Below are positions 34,953 to 47,258 of a stretch of DNA of 64,000 nt, one piece after another. Positions within the stretch are counted from its first letter, which is position 1. The number at the start of each line of letters is the position of its first letter. The translations under genes and the position numbers were made by a program. Source of the DNA: Rhodeus uyekii (Eukaryota; Chordata; Actinopteri; Cypriniformes; Acheilognathidae); the NCBI GenBank assembly GCA_037043235.1, contig JAWRVZ010000079.1, positions 162,001 to 226,000 on the forward strand. Direction: 5' to 3'. Under the pieces are notes generated by a model. That model made no database searches, was not told where the DNA came from, and saw only the letters and a list, made by a program, of their open reading frames with translations.

Positions 34953-35269
34953 GATAATGGGAAACACCGGACAAGACTAACAAGGGGAGTGGAAAACGAG
35001 ATGGAAAAACAATGGATCACACAGGAGGCAACAGAAAGTGACGAGACACGACATGACTGTGACATAGGCAGAATGATTTTCACATTTTTAAGCAAAAACT
35101 ATTTTCCACAAAATTGTGTTTTTAAAACTCTTGTGGAACGATGGCTGCTGACAGTTTTTCAGGCAGAAACCCCGGCACTGAAACAATCTGGCAGTGAAGT
35201 GGGTCTACGTGATGTACAGAACACTACCTCTCAAAGATGGGCCACTTAAGGGTGTACAGTCTTCTTGTT

Positions 35270-36570
35270 AAAGGAGCCCTAGAACTCTGAAAAGTCTGTA
35301 TTACAGCTGCCGGAAGTCCAGTGTCTCTTAGCTGATCCTCCTCGGGGGTCAAACATGAAGGTTCCCTGTGCTGGAGACAGGAGATCCCTCACATTTGGTA
35401 TCCCCCAGGGCAACCCTTCGAAGAGAGATATAATTTCTGAGAACCAGACTTTGGCTGGCCAACGAGGTGTTATCACCAAGAGGCATGACCCATTTTGATG
35501 GACCTTGGGCAGGACTTCCAGTAGCAGAACGATGGGTAGAAACACATATAGACTCTTCCTGGGCCAGGCTTGGGCCATGGCATCCAGACCCAAGGAGGGG
35601 CTGGAGGAGTCAAAGAGAAGTAAAGGGGACATTGTGCTGTTTCTTGTGAAGCAAAGAGGCCCACCTCTTCTTCGTAAAATCTTTCCCAGATCTGACTGAC
35701 TGCATCAGAATGGAGCTTTCATGTGAATTTCCTTGAGAGACAGGAACTTGTCCTGAGGTCAAAGCAGAATCTGCTGTGCTATTTTTTCAAACGGTGCGAA
35801 CAAATTCCTCCCTGGCAATTTATATAAGCGACTTCTGCAGTATTGTCCTCCTACACCAGGAAATGGTGGCCTCTTAACTGCCAGAGGAAGTATTTCATGA
35901 CAAGAAATACAGCCATCAAATTAAGGCAATTGATGTGCCAATTCAGATGACGGACACTCCTGAACCCTTGGGCTGGATAGCCATTTAAGACTGTTAGCAT
36001 CTTGCTGTGTGTTTGGGGATTGGATCCTTGGATCAAATCCTCTTGCTCTGAGTCACAACTGGAATGGTCTCAATTGCAGAAGGCCCAAAGGAAGGCCCAA
36101 CTCTCTTAAGACTGAGCCAGTATCAGTCAGTCGTCTATGTAATTTAGAATGCAGATGCCCTGGAGTCACAAAGGAGCCAGTGCTTTATTCATGCATTGAG
36201 TCGACTGAGTTTTAGAAAATCATTTTGTCTGTCAACATTTTGAACTTTACTGTTCTGAGAGAATGACCACGGAGGTCTAGAATTGGATGCATTACCTCAT
36301 TTTTGTTTGGGAACCAGAAAATAGTAGCAGTAGAAACCTGACTGTAAGTCTATGGCCCCTTTGTCCAGCTGAGTTTGCAGTTCTTGTGTCAGCAAGTTTT
36401 TCTGTCCTGGATTCACAGTAGTGGAGTCCTCACTGATGAAACACAGAGGACAGAGTGCAGATTGTGTTCTGTAGCCCTTTTCTATAGTTCTCAAACCCAC
36501 AAAAGATGTTTGGTAGTAGCTTCCATGCCTCTTCTCTGAAGAGTGAAATACTTCAAATGTAATCAATTGT
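35270..36570 (-). mobile_element. decayed DIRS RT/RNase H region
   Basis: Minus-strand frames read, from high to low coordinates, LQTQLDKGAIDLQSGFYCYY and FLVPKQK (RT N-terminus, about 36360-36297), RHLNWHINCLNLMAVFLVMK (RNase H, about 35950) and then VFLPIVLLLEVLPKV, RWPAKVWFSEIISLF and GIPNVRDLLSPAQG (end of RT frame/start of recombinase frame, 35560-35350). These parallel the large DIRS copy in order and orientation. Stops, frameshifts and deletions are many, including loss of the YIDD segment. Confidence 0.75.
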
Positions 36571-36589
36571 TTGATTTTTTTTTTTTTAA

Positions 36590-38180
36590 TTGTTCTAGCC
36601 TAATATAGCCCAAATGCGGTTCATATGGGACCCTCAAATAAACAATATTGGGTAACCTAACTGGGGACTGAACTTTAACCAAGCTGGAGCCCACATTCAG
36701 CCCATTGAAGTGTCCACTCCCCAGATGACCCCAGATGATGCCCATATAACCCAGATAAAACCTATGTGGGGCCCACATGGATATGTTGGCTGGGAGAATT
36801 ATAAGATTTGTTCAATGCCAATTCAATATCAAGTATCAGATATAAAAAATTAAGAAAATCTTCCAGTAAAAGTATGAAAATATAAGTTGTGTTTAGTGAA
36901 GGTTTAATGAAGCGAGCTCTCTTAGGGGTATGAGTGGTCATTCCAGAATTTCTCTTGTGATTCTATTAGTGATGAAGGTTAGAAGGGACTCCAGCACTGT
37001 CTCTGGATTGTGTCCAGGGTGGAAGTATAGAGCCAACAGTCTCAATGACAAACACAAGGCTATCTGTTGAGCTCTAGTACACATGAGAAACTTCGACCAA
37101 TGCTCGTCTTCAGGGTAAAAATTCCCGACATGAGCACAAGTAGAATTGACAAAGACAGTTACTTTACTCACTTTAGTTTGAAGCTTTATGCGATTGGTCG
37201 ACATGTTTGTTGATAGCAGTCTCAAAATGGTTTCAGACAGGGTGGAAACATTTGACTGGAGGCTGAATTTAGGTTGCATCTGTATTGTGAGTTGCAAAGA
37301 AAAAGAATACAAACTGTATCCAGACTATGTAAACTTTACACTTATAGACATTGATGAATAGATATTTTGTATCATGTAATTACTTTTTAATACAATTAAA
37401 ACAACAAGCTTGAATAAATAAAAAAAGAGCCCAGTTATTCTGCTGTTAAAAGCTGACAATAAATAAATAAATAAACTGAATCTTACAGGCTTTATATTGA
37501 ATGTCACAAATGATTTTTTTAAGCAGTGCATTTCTTATTCCAGGCAGTAACACTAACAGATAGGGTAAAACAGAGTTCATCCACAATTTCGGTCTTTGCC
37601 TAATTAAAAAATAAAGGCTGTGAGTAATATTAGCTTTCAACTATAATGCAGTTAAGTCACTAAAGCTTTACAACACATTGAATTAAATCATGTCAGTATG
37701 TCCTTTGGTCATGATTAGGTAAATGCAGAATGTCTGAATGTCTCACATGTCACTAATGCCTGTCATATTATCTCGCTTCTTTCCATGGCATTTGTCAGAA
37801 GTGTTTTTATAACTTTGGTGACCTCACCAAGTTATGTCACGTCATAAAGTTCAAAGATCTGTAAAGGATCCTTAAAATACAGTTTGGAATAACTTTTTAA
37901 TCAACCAAGCAAAACTGAATACATAGCTATTACATATTCTGTTTTTGAATAATTTATTAATTAAAATGGGTTTACAAAACAATTTAGTTGTAATTGTATA
38001 ATGTTGTGAAGAAGTCACACAGTACAAATATGTCAATCTAAGTTTGATATACTGAATAAATGTGATTCCTGTAATCTTTAGGAGTTTACAAAATATTTAT
38101 TTTTTATTTTTATATTTTATTCAAATGAGGAGCAGCATGATTTGGGACGGTGACACAGTGGACAAGGCTTGAGCATTTGT
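36590..38180. other. intergenic; one unassigned 124-codon frame
   Basis: AT-rich. A minus frame at 37312-36938 is open for 124 codons but has no domain I recognise, no upstream splice or promoter evidence and no homolog within the window. I treat it as chance or unknown. The rest is featureless. Confidence 0.35.
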
Positions 38181-38369
38181 TGGGCTTTATTCATGCATAA
38201 GCGATTGATCCTGATGCAGCTTCTGCTTCTAACATTAGAAGATCATAACCCAAAAGATTGGATCTTCTGCTGGGAGAGGCCTTTTTTGTTGCTAAGATTG
38301 CTGCCTCAATGCAAAAAGAGTGGATGCATTTTTTGCTGGGACTGATTGGCAGAGAACAGCCATTCATGC

Positions 38370-38475
38370 TGCATCGAATTACCCTTTTGGGAATGTCCTC
38401 AAGCATCTGAAGCATCTGTAAAACTAGTCCAATCTTGATTGCCGCTGCATGATGACGTGGCATGTCCCGGCGGAG
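38370..38475. mobile_element. DIRS terminal-repeat remnant
   Basis: GAATGTCCTCAAGCATC, CTAGTCCAATCTTGATTG and GCATGATGACGTGGCATG run in the same order as GAATACCTTCAGCATAAT, CTATTCCAATCTTTATTGG and GCATCATGACATCACGTGA at 43778-43862. Only the end is preserved. Confidence 0.5.
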
Positions 38476-38574
38476 CAGTACTTTCTGCTTTACAGCAAAG
38501 TTAAAAAATATATTTAAGATGCCAAGCGAAGGGTAGCATTTACTGTGTGTGCACCCCTGTCCTAGATACATTAC

Positions 38575-38745
38575 TGTCAGGGTTCTGCCACATACAGTCT
38601 GTAATCTCTTGTTGTTGTGGCAGGTCTCTGACACTACAGTAATGTCTCGAGTTTTGTGTGCGTGCGACTTTACGTGTTCGAGTTGCGTACACGCTTGTTT
38701 GTGTGACGTCTTTTGTGCGAGTTAAAGACGTCTCTCGCCTGTCCA
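38575..38745 (+). mobile_element. LTR fragment, same family as 33938-34750
   Basis: Begins TGTCAGGGTTCTGCCACAT, the reverse complement of the GTGGCAGACCCCTGACA end of the LTR at 33938-34750. GTGTGACGTCTTTTGTGCGAG later matches its inner part. The 3' portion is lost. Confidence 0.6.
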
Positions 38746-39019
38746 TGTTCGATAAGACAGGTCAGGCTCACGCTCCCCACGGCTCAAGTCCCATGCTCAC
38801 CGAGGTGGCACGGCTTTTCAGGTCATGGGTCTTGCAGTTTGTGCTAAATTAGGACCTCCTGCGATCATGATCAAAACCTCCGCTCCAAGACTAGAAAAAT
38901 AAATAAATAAAGCCTACCGAGTCAGCTCAGATCTTGCGTTTGCCGAGACAGCATGTAGACCATAGCTCTGCAATAGAGTTTCTGTAGTTCAGATCTCACG
39001 TCTGCCAAGGCTACAGACC

Positions 39020-39430
39020 TGTCTCTCTCCTACCGTTCATACCAAAAACAATTGAACGTTTTGCTTTTAACCAGGTTGCTTTCATCTTTCTTCTCACAGA
39101 CTAACTAACTGGACAACCAGTATGGCTTCAGGAATGGCCATTCAACCGAGACTGCATTACTGTGAGTCACTGAAACTCTAAGGCTTGCAAAAGCTGATTC
39201 CAAATAATAAGTTCTCATTCTCTTGGATTTATCTGCTGCCTTTGACACTGTTAATCATCAGATACTTCTGTCTACACTCTCGTTACTGGACGTCACATTC
39301 CCCCATCAAGGTCTGTCAGAAACTTTGGAGTAATCTTTGAGGACCAATTGTCCTTCAAAAATCATGTCACCAAGACAGCTCAATTATGCAGGTTTGAACT
39401 TCACAACATCAGGAGACTCTTCTCTTAAGC
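39020..39430 (+). mobile_element. L2/Rex-like LINE reverse-transcriptase fragment
   Basis: Broken + frames read YRPVSLLPFIPKTIERF, then LDLSAAFDTVNHQILLSTL (RT domain A with the catalytic Asp region) and further on VRNFGVIFEDQLSFKNHVTK (thumb block). RT motifs B and C (the YADD box) are deleted between them. This is a small internally deleted piece. Confidence 0.7.
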
Positions 39431-40790
39431 CGTTCTTAACTGAGCAAGTAACACAAACCTTGTCCTGCGAATTCTCTCCAAAATTTCTGGGAGGAGAGCA
39501 GGATGTCTCACACCAATATGTTTTCTGACTTGACAAAAACATGGTGGTCCCTGAGGTCTGGTAGAAATACTCTACAGCCATTATTTCTAAAAGGTTTGCC
39601 AAGAAACCTGGTGTTCCTTCCACAGGCCTTGTGCAGAGCAATCCTCCAGGACCGTTCCCCACCCTGTCAGGGAGGCATCTGGCGACAACATTATGTAGAA
39701 ACAGGGAGCTCTCAATACAAGTCCTTCAAACAAAGACCAGGTTTCTTCCACATAACTAAGGCGTTTAGGCACCGCCTCATGACTTGGTAGTGCAGAAAAG
39801 GGTTGCTAATTTTGAGCCACCACTGTAGGGGCCTCATGTACAATAGACCAAACAGAATAGATAAACATGCTGCTGCCATGAGACGCAGCAATCTCTGGAA
39901 ATGCTTTACAGTGAGTGACTGGGCTAGCTTTATGCTCTTGACTGCCGACAGAATGGAGTTGATGTGCACGAGTTATACCCTGGCTTACATCAACTCTGAA
40001 TTCCACACAATGCCTAAGAAGGGGGAGCACACTCTTCTTCACATTCAGTCTCAACCCCAGGTCCTTCATGTGAGCAATAACCACATCTCGATGGCAGACC
40101 GCTTACTGCCATGACTGAGCGAGAATCAACCAGTCATCAACGTAGTTTAGAACAAGGATACCCTGGATGCGCAGCAGGGTGAGTTCTGTGTCCATTCATT
40201 TTGTGAAGGGTGCGGCGTGAAAGAGCTAGATTGAATGGAAGAACTGCCTGTGTGAAGGATGGAGACATGGAAGTATGCGTCTTTGAGGTCTATAGTGATG
40301 AATCAGTCCTCGGAAACTGATGTGTGTCACTAATTGCCTTAATGTCAACATCTTGAACTTTAGCTGCATCACTCTTTGATTTAACAAGCATAAGTTGAGA
40401 ATGGGACACAACCCTCCATCCTTCTTTGGAACTATGAGTTACCGGCTGTAAAACCTGAAAGAGGTACATATTCTATGGCCTCTTTCCCCAGCAGGGTCTT
40501 CAGTTCTTGTTCCATGACCAGAGGCTACTCAGTGCCCACCACGAGATCCGAACTGAATTTTTGGAACCCTTTGTGATGGTACTTATGACCTACTGAGAGA
40601 TATTTGGCAGTCGTGCCCATGCTGCCAGAAACTTTACTAAGAGAACCCCCAGACATGCCAGATACTCGGGCAGCAACTGGAAAGACTCGACTCAGTCTGG
40701 AACCCTTGGGATAGCTGAGGTTGCAAAGGGTTCCACTAAGGGCACTATCTATCCCTAGAAGTAAACTATAAATATCCTTATGAATTCCCA
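39431..40790 (-). mobile_element. decayed DIRS RT region
   Basis: Minus-strand blocks in order are PILNLCLLNQRVMQLKFKML (about 40400), VIAHMKDLGLRLNVKKSVLP (about 40080), VKSIKLAQSLTVKHFQRLL then GLLYMRPLQWWLK (39960-39820) and MLSPDASLTGWGTVLEDCSA (RNase H, 39680). These closely parallel the large DIRS copy. The YIDD segment at about 40140 is disrupted. The frame is broken several times. The left end abuts the LINE fragment at about 39430. Confidence 0.8.
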
Positions 40791-40799
40791 CCTAAACCA

Positions 40800-41865
40800 G
40801 TATCACACACATCTACTATCCTAATGAGAAATCAGATCAAACTTGATCAGAATTGAGCCCATGCTTCTTTTTCACCTTTTTTTGATCCAGAGATTCTGTA
40901 CTCTTTCCGAAGTTGCATAACAGCATCATCTATCGTATAACATTGAAAATATGAATAGCTGGAAAATTCACTCAATGGCGGGGAATGAGTAAAGTAGATT
41001 TGAAGTAAAATTCCTATGTACACTACCTGTGGACTAGCCAATACAAAAATTCAGATACTCAGAACATATCTGTTTTTAGTTTTTAAGTCAATATTTTCAA
41101 ACAATGTAAGTCTATAAGAGAGTATGTAAAACTATGCAAAAAAAAAAAAGTTTGTTGGATGCTCAATTAAAAGAGTGAACACAACTATAATATTAACAGA
41201 ATATTTCTTGCAGAAATACTGCAAAATGTACATGAAGAATTCACTCAGTTAATTTATGAATAAATCAATACTCTTTCACTAATTTGAGTTGTTATTCTAA
41301 ATATCTTAATTTTTCTGATCCAAGCTCAATATGCCCTGAAAATATAGTCAGCTAAAAAAAACGTCCTGTCATTTACTAAAGTAACATTTTTAAAGCTTTC
41401 ATTATTAATTAATTTATTTATTAAATCAAACAACTTGGCTTTACAGAATTGGTCTCTCTGAGATTGAAAGCTGAGTTTCTAAATCTGTCAGTGTTTAGCC
41501 ACAAAGCTGTTCAAGCCTTAAACCTATATTTTCCATCAAAGACCCCGTTGTCATCAAGTTATGATGTCTTTTCCAGAGTCAAAGAATGTTTATGCACATC
41601 GGTAGCCTCACAAAAGAGCAGAATCAGGCCGTTTTCTTGGATGAAAGGAAGCGACTGTGACTAACAGCCATCTGGATGATGCTGTGTGGCATGAATGCTG
41701 AAGGGTCCTTGCGGTTTTGTCTGTGCAATTGGCCACTCGCTCACTGATGCAGGAATTCTAAAGGGGAGAGAATTCTAAACTATATGCAGTGGTGGCTTAT
41801 AGACATAATAACTCTACTCCAAAGTCGCACACACATATATACCCTAGTGAAAAAAATCCTTTACC
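40800..41865. other. intergenic, nothing recognised
   Basis: AT-rich, no feature supported; the + frame 41449-41664 lacks a domain. Confidence 0.4.
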
Positions 41866-41873
41866 AAAATATA

Positions 41874-42430
41874 GACTGCTCAAAAAAATTAAGGAAACAC
41901 CTAAATTACTTATTGGATCTAATTGAATGAAAGATTTATCAAATACAATTTGAAAATATTTGTACACATTCTGTAATTTGATAAGAAAACAATGTGATAT
42001 TAGTCAATGGAAACCAAAACCATTCACACTCTGAGGGCTGGATTAAAAATCATACCAAAATCTATGTAAAAAGCTGAAGCTACAGGCTGATCCCACTTGC
42101 ATGGAGTACATCACAGCAACTCATAATGTGAGTCTGTAGTGTAGATGGCCCTCATGTGCCTGTATGCATTTAAGACAACATCTGGGCATGGTGAGATAGC
42201 GGACCTTGATCAGGGCATCAGTGAGCTCCTGTCTGTGGTGCTACTTGGCAGTTGTGGATGCTCAGATACATAATGTCCCAGAGGTTCCCAATTGGATTCA
42301 GGTTGGGGGAACATGAGAGCCAATCAATGGTATCAATGCCTTTGTCATCTAAAAACTGCCTACATAGTCTAACCACATGAGGCTGGCCATTATCATGGAC
42401 CAGGAGGAACCCAGGGCCCACTGCACCAGC
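41874..42430 (-). mobile_element. truncated Tc1-like transposon (DD34E type)
   Basis: One terminus, GACTGCTCAAAAAAATTAAG, is next to a TA at 41872-41873. On the minus strand, 42421-42218 encodes the C-terminal transposase part: VHDNGQPH with the second catalytic Asp, FLDDKGIDTIDW and SPNLNPIGNLWD. The position of the third catalytic residue (usually E in NPIE) is Gly, 35 residues after the Asp, so spacing is of the 34 type but the active site is lost. The other half of the element is missing. Confidence 0.75.
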
Positions 42431-43715
42431 ATAAGTCAGAAAATGGCTCTGAATGGCTCTTTCATCCTGGTGCCAAAATTATTGGACTTGACTTTGAATC
42501 AGTACAAAATCAGATCAATTCTATCACCACAAATCCAATCAAGCTCAATGTACTTAATTTTCATTCAATTCAACATGTCATCTCTCAAAAGAATGGAATC
42601 ATGAACCTTTCAGAAACAAAAAGGAAGAATGCCGTCATGAATAAGAACTTGAAAAATTCAGTCAACTGATTCAATCTAATGAGAATTGTGTATTTTTATG
42701 TCATTGTCAGATTGAGCTTTTACCTACCCAAAAACCGATCACAAAGAAATGTTCACATCTCAGAGCCTTACATGTTAACCAACGTACGTGTTAACCAAGG
42801 AATAAATTCCACTTCTTCTACTGGAATGATGCTTTGAGCATCAGACATGTATGACTGCTCTTCTGAACCTTTGCCAGCCTCATTATTCAGTCTTATCCCC
42901 ATTACTTTTGTGCAGAATTTAAAGGCCTTATGAGGCCTACTTTGGGGCAGTTTGTCTAGGCCTCAATCTTCTTGCCAAAATATTTATATTTGTAACTACT
43001 CCCCTTTGTGCAAACAAGAGGAGCACATGTGAAACAAAGAACTATGGAGAAAGAAAAAAAATGGGGAAAGAGAAAAAAAACTGTATTTCAGTATCTCAGT
43101 GGCCCTCAGCTGTTGGGTAATAAGTAAATGCATTGCATGTGTCATAAAAAGATAAACCATTAATTTCCTTCTCAAAAGAGAAAGTAAACCTAAATGTTTT
43201 TTTAGACATTAATGGTAAACTGTCCTTTGGTCTGTGTGGCCTGACACAGAGAGCCATATTTTCTTGAATAGGCAGCATTTGAAGAAATTTGTATAAATTG
43301 GCAAATGGATCCACAAAGCCACTTTGGTGATAATCACAAAGGCCTTTCTCTCCATTCCTCAGCCTGAGAATTTTAAAGACAAAACTGTCTCATTCAGTTC
43401 TCAACTGTGCCTTAAGAGGTCCATGAAGACAGCTTTTAGACATTGTAATCATGTTCCACATAGCACAAATCAATACTGCAACCAGTCGGAGATGTGGCTG
43501 CACCTGAAGGCAGGCTTGATACTCCAGGCCATGCGTGGCTATATTATATCTGACTAAATAAATTTCCAGATCAATACCGTCTTGCCTCAAATCAAATTTA
43601 CTACTAGATGGAGGGAAAGAAGGCCAGTAGTGCCTTTCAAAAGGGTTTCCAGTAGATGTACACATATAGAAATATATGCACTGCCTTCAATCATACAATA
43701 TATTATAGCTAAACA
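42431..43715. other. intergenic, nothing recognised
   Basis: No repeat or gene I can support. Overlapping short frames at 43096-43665 have no domain. Confidence 0.35.
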
Positions 43716-44938
43716 CACAAACATCTCGATTTACGATTGTAACTGAGAAGGGAACAAGACTCTACATCGAAGAATTTGGGGAATACCTTCAGCATAATAG
43801 CGTCTGAAGCACATGTGGAACTATTCCAATCTTTATTGGTCTTGCATCATGACATCACGTGACGGCATACATGGAAGCTTCAAAAGGGAGCCGGCACACA
43901 ACAGTGTTAGCTTCTGATAGGTCAAAGCAAGTTGATCTCAGACAACCAGGAGGTGTGGCAAAGAGACACAGGGTTACAGTTGTAACCAGAGATGTTCCCT
44001 TTCAAGGCAACTCACGCTGTGTAAAAGAGGACACTTTGAGGAACTCAAACTGAACCCACTGCACCACACTGATTACTGCCTGTCCTGGTTTGAAGTTTGT
44101 CAGGCACTCTTGATGCAAAGATTTGAGAACTCTGGGTCAATATTTAATGACGTGTGCAGGGAGGCCCAGCGACTTTGACAATGATGGCTTGGCCCAGCCT
44201 GATGTTGGTGACTGTTGTCAAGGTGTTCTCTATCTGAGCAGGAAACAGCTGTGACCACATCGTATTTGAGTCACATCAGGGAACTAAGTTCCTGGTGTGG
44301 GACTCAAATACAGTCTGCCTTCGGGTCAGAGGACTTCAGATGAGAGTGTTAGGCCACAGGCTTTTATTCATAGTTCTAAGGCTGTGACCAAGACTAAAGG
44401 AAGCGATCACAGAGTTTCTTATGTGCTTCCTGCTTTTCTGATGGCCATTCGATGTTAATCTTAGCTGCTGCTCTGGTCACAACCTCTAACAGTTCCTCAA
44501 AAGCAGGAGAATGAGGTGATGAGTCCTCTAAATCTCCTGCCCTGAGGCTTAGAACATCTAACTCCTCAGAGGTAGATAATTCCAGTCCTGGGCAGAAAAA
44601 GCCACAGAACAGAGCTGACTGATGAGATCCATCTGTGATCCCCATGATTGTAAATGCCCCGAACCATGGTGAACACATGGTTCATGCCTGGCCTGTCTCA
44701 TCAAACAGGGCCAGGGAGGAGCGGAGTGATCTGAGCGGTAGAAACTCACAGTTCACACAAGCAGCACCCTCGAGTGCTGGTTGTGGATGCTCAGCTGCTA
44801 GCCACATAATGCAGAGTGAGTGTGTTTCCCTGTCCATGATGAAGTCCACCGTCCTAGGTGCTTTTAAAAATGCGAACAAAGTGGAAGAGTGGAATGATGT
44901 GTACAGAAAAGTTGAACGTTTAACATGATGGCACAAGA
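43716..44938 (-). mobile_element. internally deleted DIRS element (terminal repeat plus gag)
   Basis: The left part 43716-44040 has TTACGATTGTAACTGAGAAG, GACATCACGTGA and GATGTTCCCTTTCAAGG, the DIRS end/ICR pattern. The right part encodes gag on the minus strand: IMDRETHSLCIMWLAAEHPQ and CVNCE (44840-44750), then SPHSPAFEELLEVVTRAA (about 44500). These match blocks of the large copy's ORF1 (FIMDRDTHVMCVDC, SPAFEELVEVVARAV). RT and recombinase are almost wholly deleted, with a short RT-like trace near 44180. Confidence 0.78.
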
Positions 44939-45836
44939 AACTGAAAAACAGATGAGGTAAGTATGCAAGTATGTTAAGATCGAAAACAACATTTGCTCTT
45001 TTTTGACACCACTAGGCTAGGGTCACCAGAGTACAATTTTGTTTAATTTGTCTGTTGTTATTGTATGAGCAAAGAAGTGTCTGAAGTCTGCTACCTTTTG
45101 CTTCATATTTAATAGCGCTGCATTATGACCGCTGTGCCGGTCCTCTGCACATTTCTGTTGCAACTATAACCCCATCAATCCCCAGGCTAGAACTGCCATT
45201 AAAGCAGATGCACACGCTTTTCCTTGTGGCTGAAAATCAGAGTACTGCAGGCTTTTGGAAATCTAAGCAAATCTTGCCTTTTCGACATTTTCTGGGTTTC
45301 AATGGTTTGGAGGTTGATTAGTGCTCTTTTATGTTTTAATTACATTAAATAATTAATTACATTAAGTTACATTACATTAATGTTTACAAGGTAAAGAACT
45401 GAAACCCTGCAGCTCTGCTCAATTTCAAGGTCATTTAGATTTCAAATATTTTATATATGATGAGTTTTACATCATCAATTCATGACAAAGCTGCATTTAC
45501 ATGCTGGATAAGGAATGGTGGCTTGCAAATGCTGTTGTTGTTGTCTCACTAATTGCTTTGTGCGGTTCTGTGTTTGTAGGACAAACCACACTAAATACAA
45601 TAAACATACATTAGAGTTAATTTAAATGAAAAAGATGCATTATATGAAAGGCAAAGCAGAACACACAATAATAATCACTTATATGCAAGTCTAAAAAAAA
45701 TAAGTTTTAAGTGAAGATTTAAAAGCACTACAAGAATCTGCATGTCTGATCTCATTGGGCAGAGCATTCCATAGTTTGGGAGCAAAAGAAGAAAAGGCCG
45801 GTCACCCATAGAACGTAAACGTGTTGAAGGAACAAT

Positions 45837-46244
45837 TCAAAAAACAGAATTAGATGAACGGAGATTACGTCTTGGGGTGTATGCAGTTAAAATTTCAGAC
45901 AAATATTGTGGCGCTAAACCATGCAAGGCCTTATAGGTGAGCATTAGAATTTTAAAATCAATGCGAAACCTGACCGGGAGCCAGTGCAATGACTCCAAGA
46001 TGGGAGGGATGTGTTCACTTGTCCTGGATCTTGTCAAGATTCTGGCTGCTGAGTTCTGAACATACTGCAGTTTATTTATTGTAGTTTTAGAAACCTCAGC
46101 AAGCAGAGCATTACAATAGTCGATACGGGAAAAGACAAATGAATTTCGGCCACCGAGAGAGACAACATAGGTAAAATAACATTGATAACAATCGTGCAAT
46201 GTTTCTAAGATGAAAAACTTAAGTTTTGAACATATTCTGTACAT
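45837..46244 (-). pseudogene. LINE RT C-terminal region
   Basis: An open stretch of 135 codons with the L2-type C-terminal signature: RIDYCNALL, VQNSAARILTR, LHWLPVRFRIDFKI, YKALHGLAPQYLSEI, RNLRSS. It is the longest surviving open part of the LINE. The upstream continuation is in a shifted frame (46250-46478). Confidence 0.85.
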
Positions 46245-46478
46245 GCGGATCGAATGTTAGATTTGCATCGAATGTCACCCCCAAATTTTTATATTTTGTT
46301 TGAAATTCCAAAGCAGAGCCATCCTCCATTAGTGTTACAGCATCAGCTTTGCGAATTTGTTGGGGTGAACCGATGAGCATGACCTCAGTCTCTTTTCACT
46401 GTTGAGTCAGAGAAAATTATGAGACATCCATATTTTTATATCAGAGATACAATGTTCTAAAGAGCCAACAGCCGTATT

Positions 46479-46883
46479 TGTCACGGTTTAGGGGTTCATC
46501 TACTCCTCCTCCTTGTTGTGTGGTATTGTGGAGGTGTGGTTACTGATTACCTTTCATCCCTTCCAGCTGCACATCATTTCATCTCCCTATTTAACCAGCA
46601 TTCACTTACCCCCCATTGTCAGTTCGTTTCAGATCACTGTGCCCTCGTCCTCCTGTGACGCCTGTCTCCAGGAGATCGCTTCGCTGACGGTTCCGCAGTG
46701 GATTCTGTCCCGTTCCCTGGCCACTGTGGTCCCTGCGTCACTGCAGCCCGTGCTTGCGCTTCCTGTCCTGCCCAGCCGCCTTTGGAACTCTACTCTCCTT
46801 CACATTCACTGGATTGTTTATTCTATTCCAATAAAGTCACTACTCGCACTTGGATCTATTGTCTTTTCTAGCAGCGCCTGACA
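46479..46883 (+). mobile_element. 405-bp solo LTR with TSD GTATT
   Basis: TGTCACGGTTTAGGGG at the start and AGCGCCTGACA at the end; GTATT lies on both sides (46474-46478, 46884-46888). AATAAA at 46830-46835 and a CTATTTAACC TATA-like box support + orientation. The flanking LINE sequence reads through when the LTR and one TSD are ignored. Confidence 0.85.
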
Positions 46884-47258
46884 GTATTATCTCCAGGTTT
46901 TGAGTTAATATAAATTTTGGTGTTGTCTGCATAAAAATTTAAATTAAGACCCAAAGATCTGAGTGTTACACTTATCTCATGCAATGTGGTCTTGTCTGGG
47001 TTAGTGATTTGTTGTCATGGTGTCTAATGGGTTTAATTATGTTCAGGTGTTCCTAGTTAGTTTCCTCATTTCCTGTATGTATATAGTCTGCCTGTTTTTG
47101 TTCATTCCCTGTCGGTTATTGTTTAATGTTACACGTTCCTGAGTTCTGCTATTAAAAGGTCTTTTCTGTTCATCGTCTGCTTCTGTCAGTTCCTTCCGAG
47201 TCAGCGTGACAGAATAACCGACCAAGGCTAAGTCGCCTACAAAGACTTTTTTTTTTCA

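Noticed and set aside
36938..37312. 124-codon minus-strand frame
   Set aside because: No recognisable motif, no splice or promoter support, ordinary intergenic composition; listed only as a note in the gap entry.
38191..38634. 147-codon minus-strand frame
   Set aside because: Part of it overlaps a DIRS terminal-repeat remnant and part an LTR start, so the frame crosses unrelated repeats and is chance.
46513..46881. 122-codon + frame
   Set aside because: Contained in the solo LTR 46479-46883, including its AATAAA region; not a gene.
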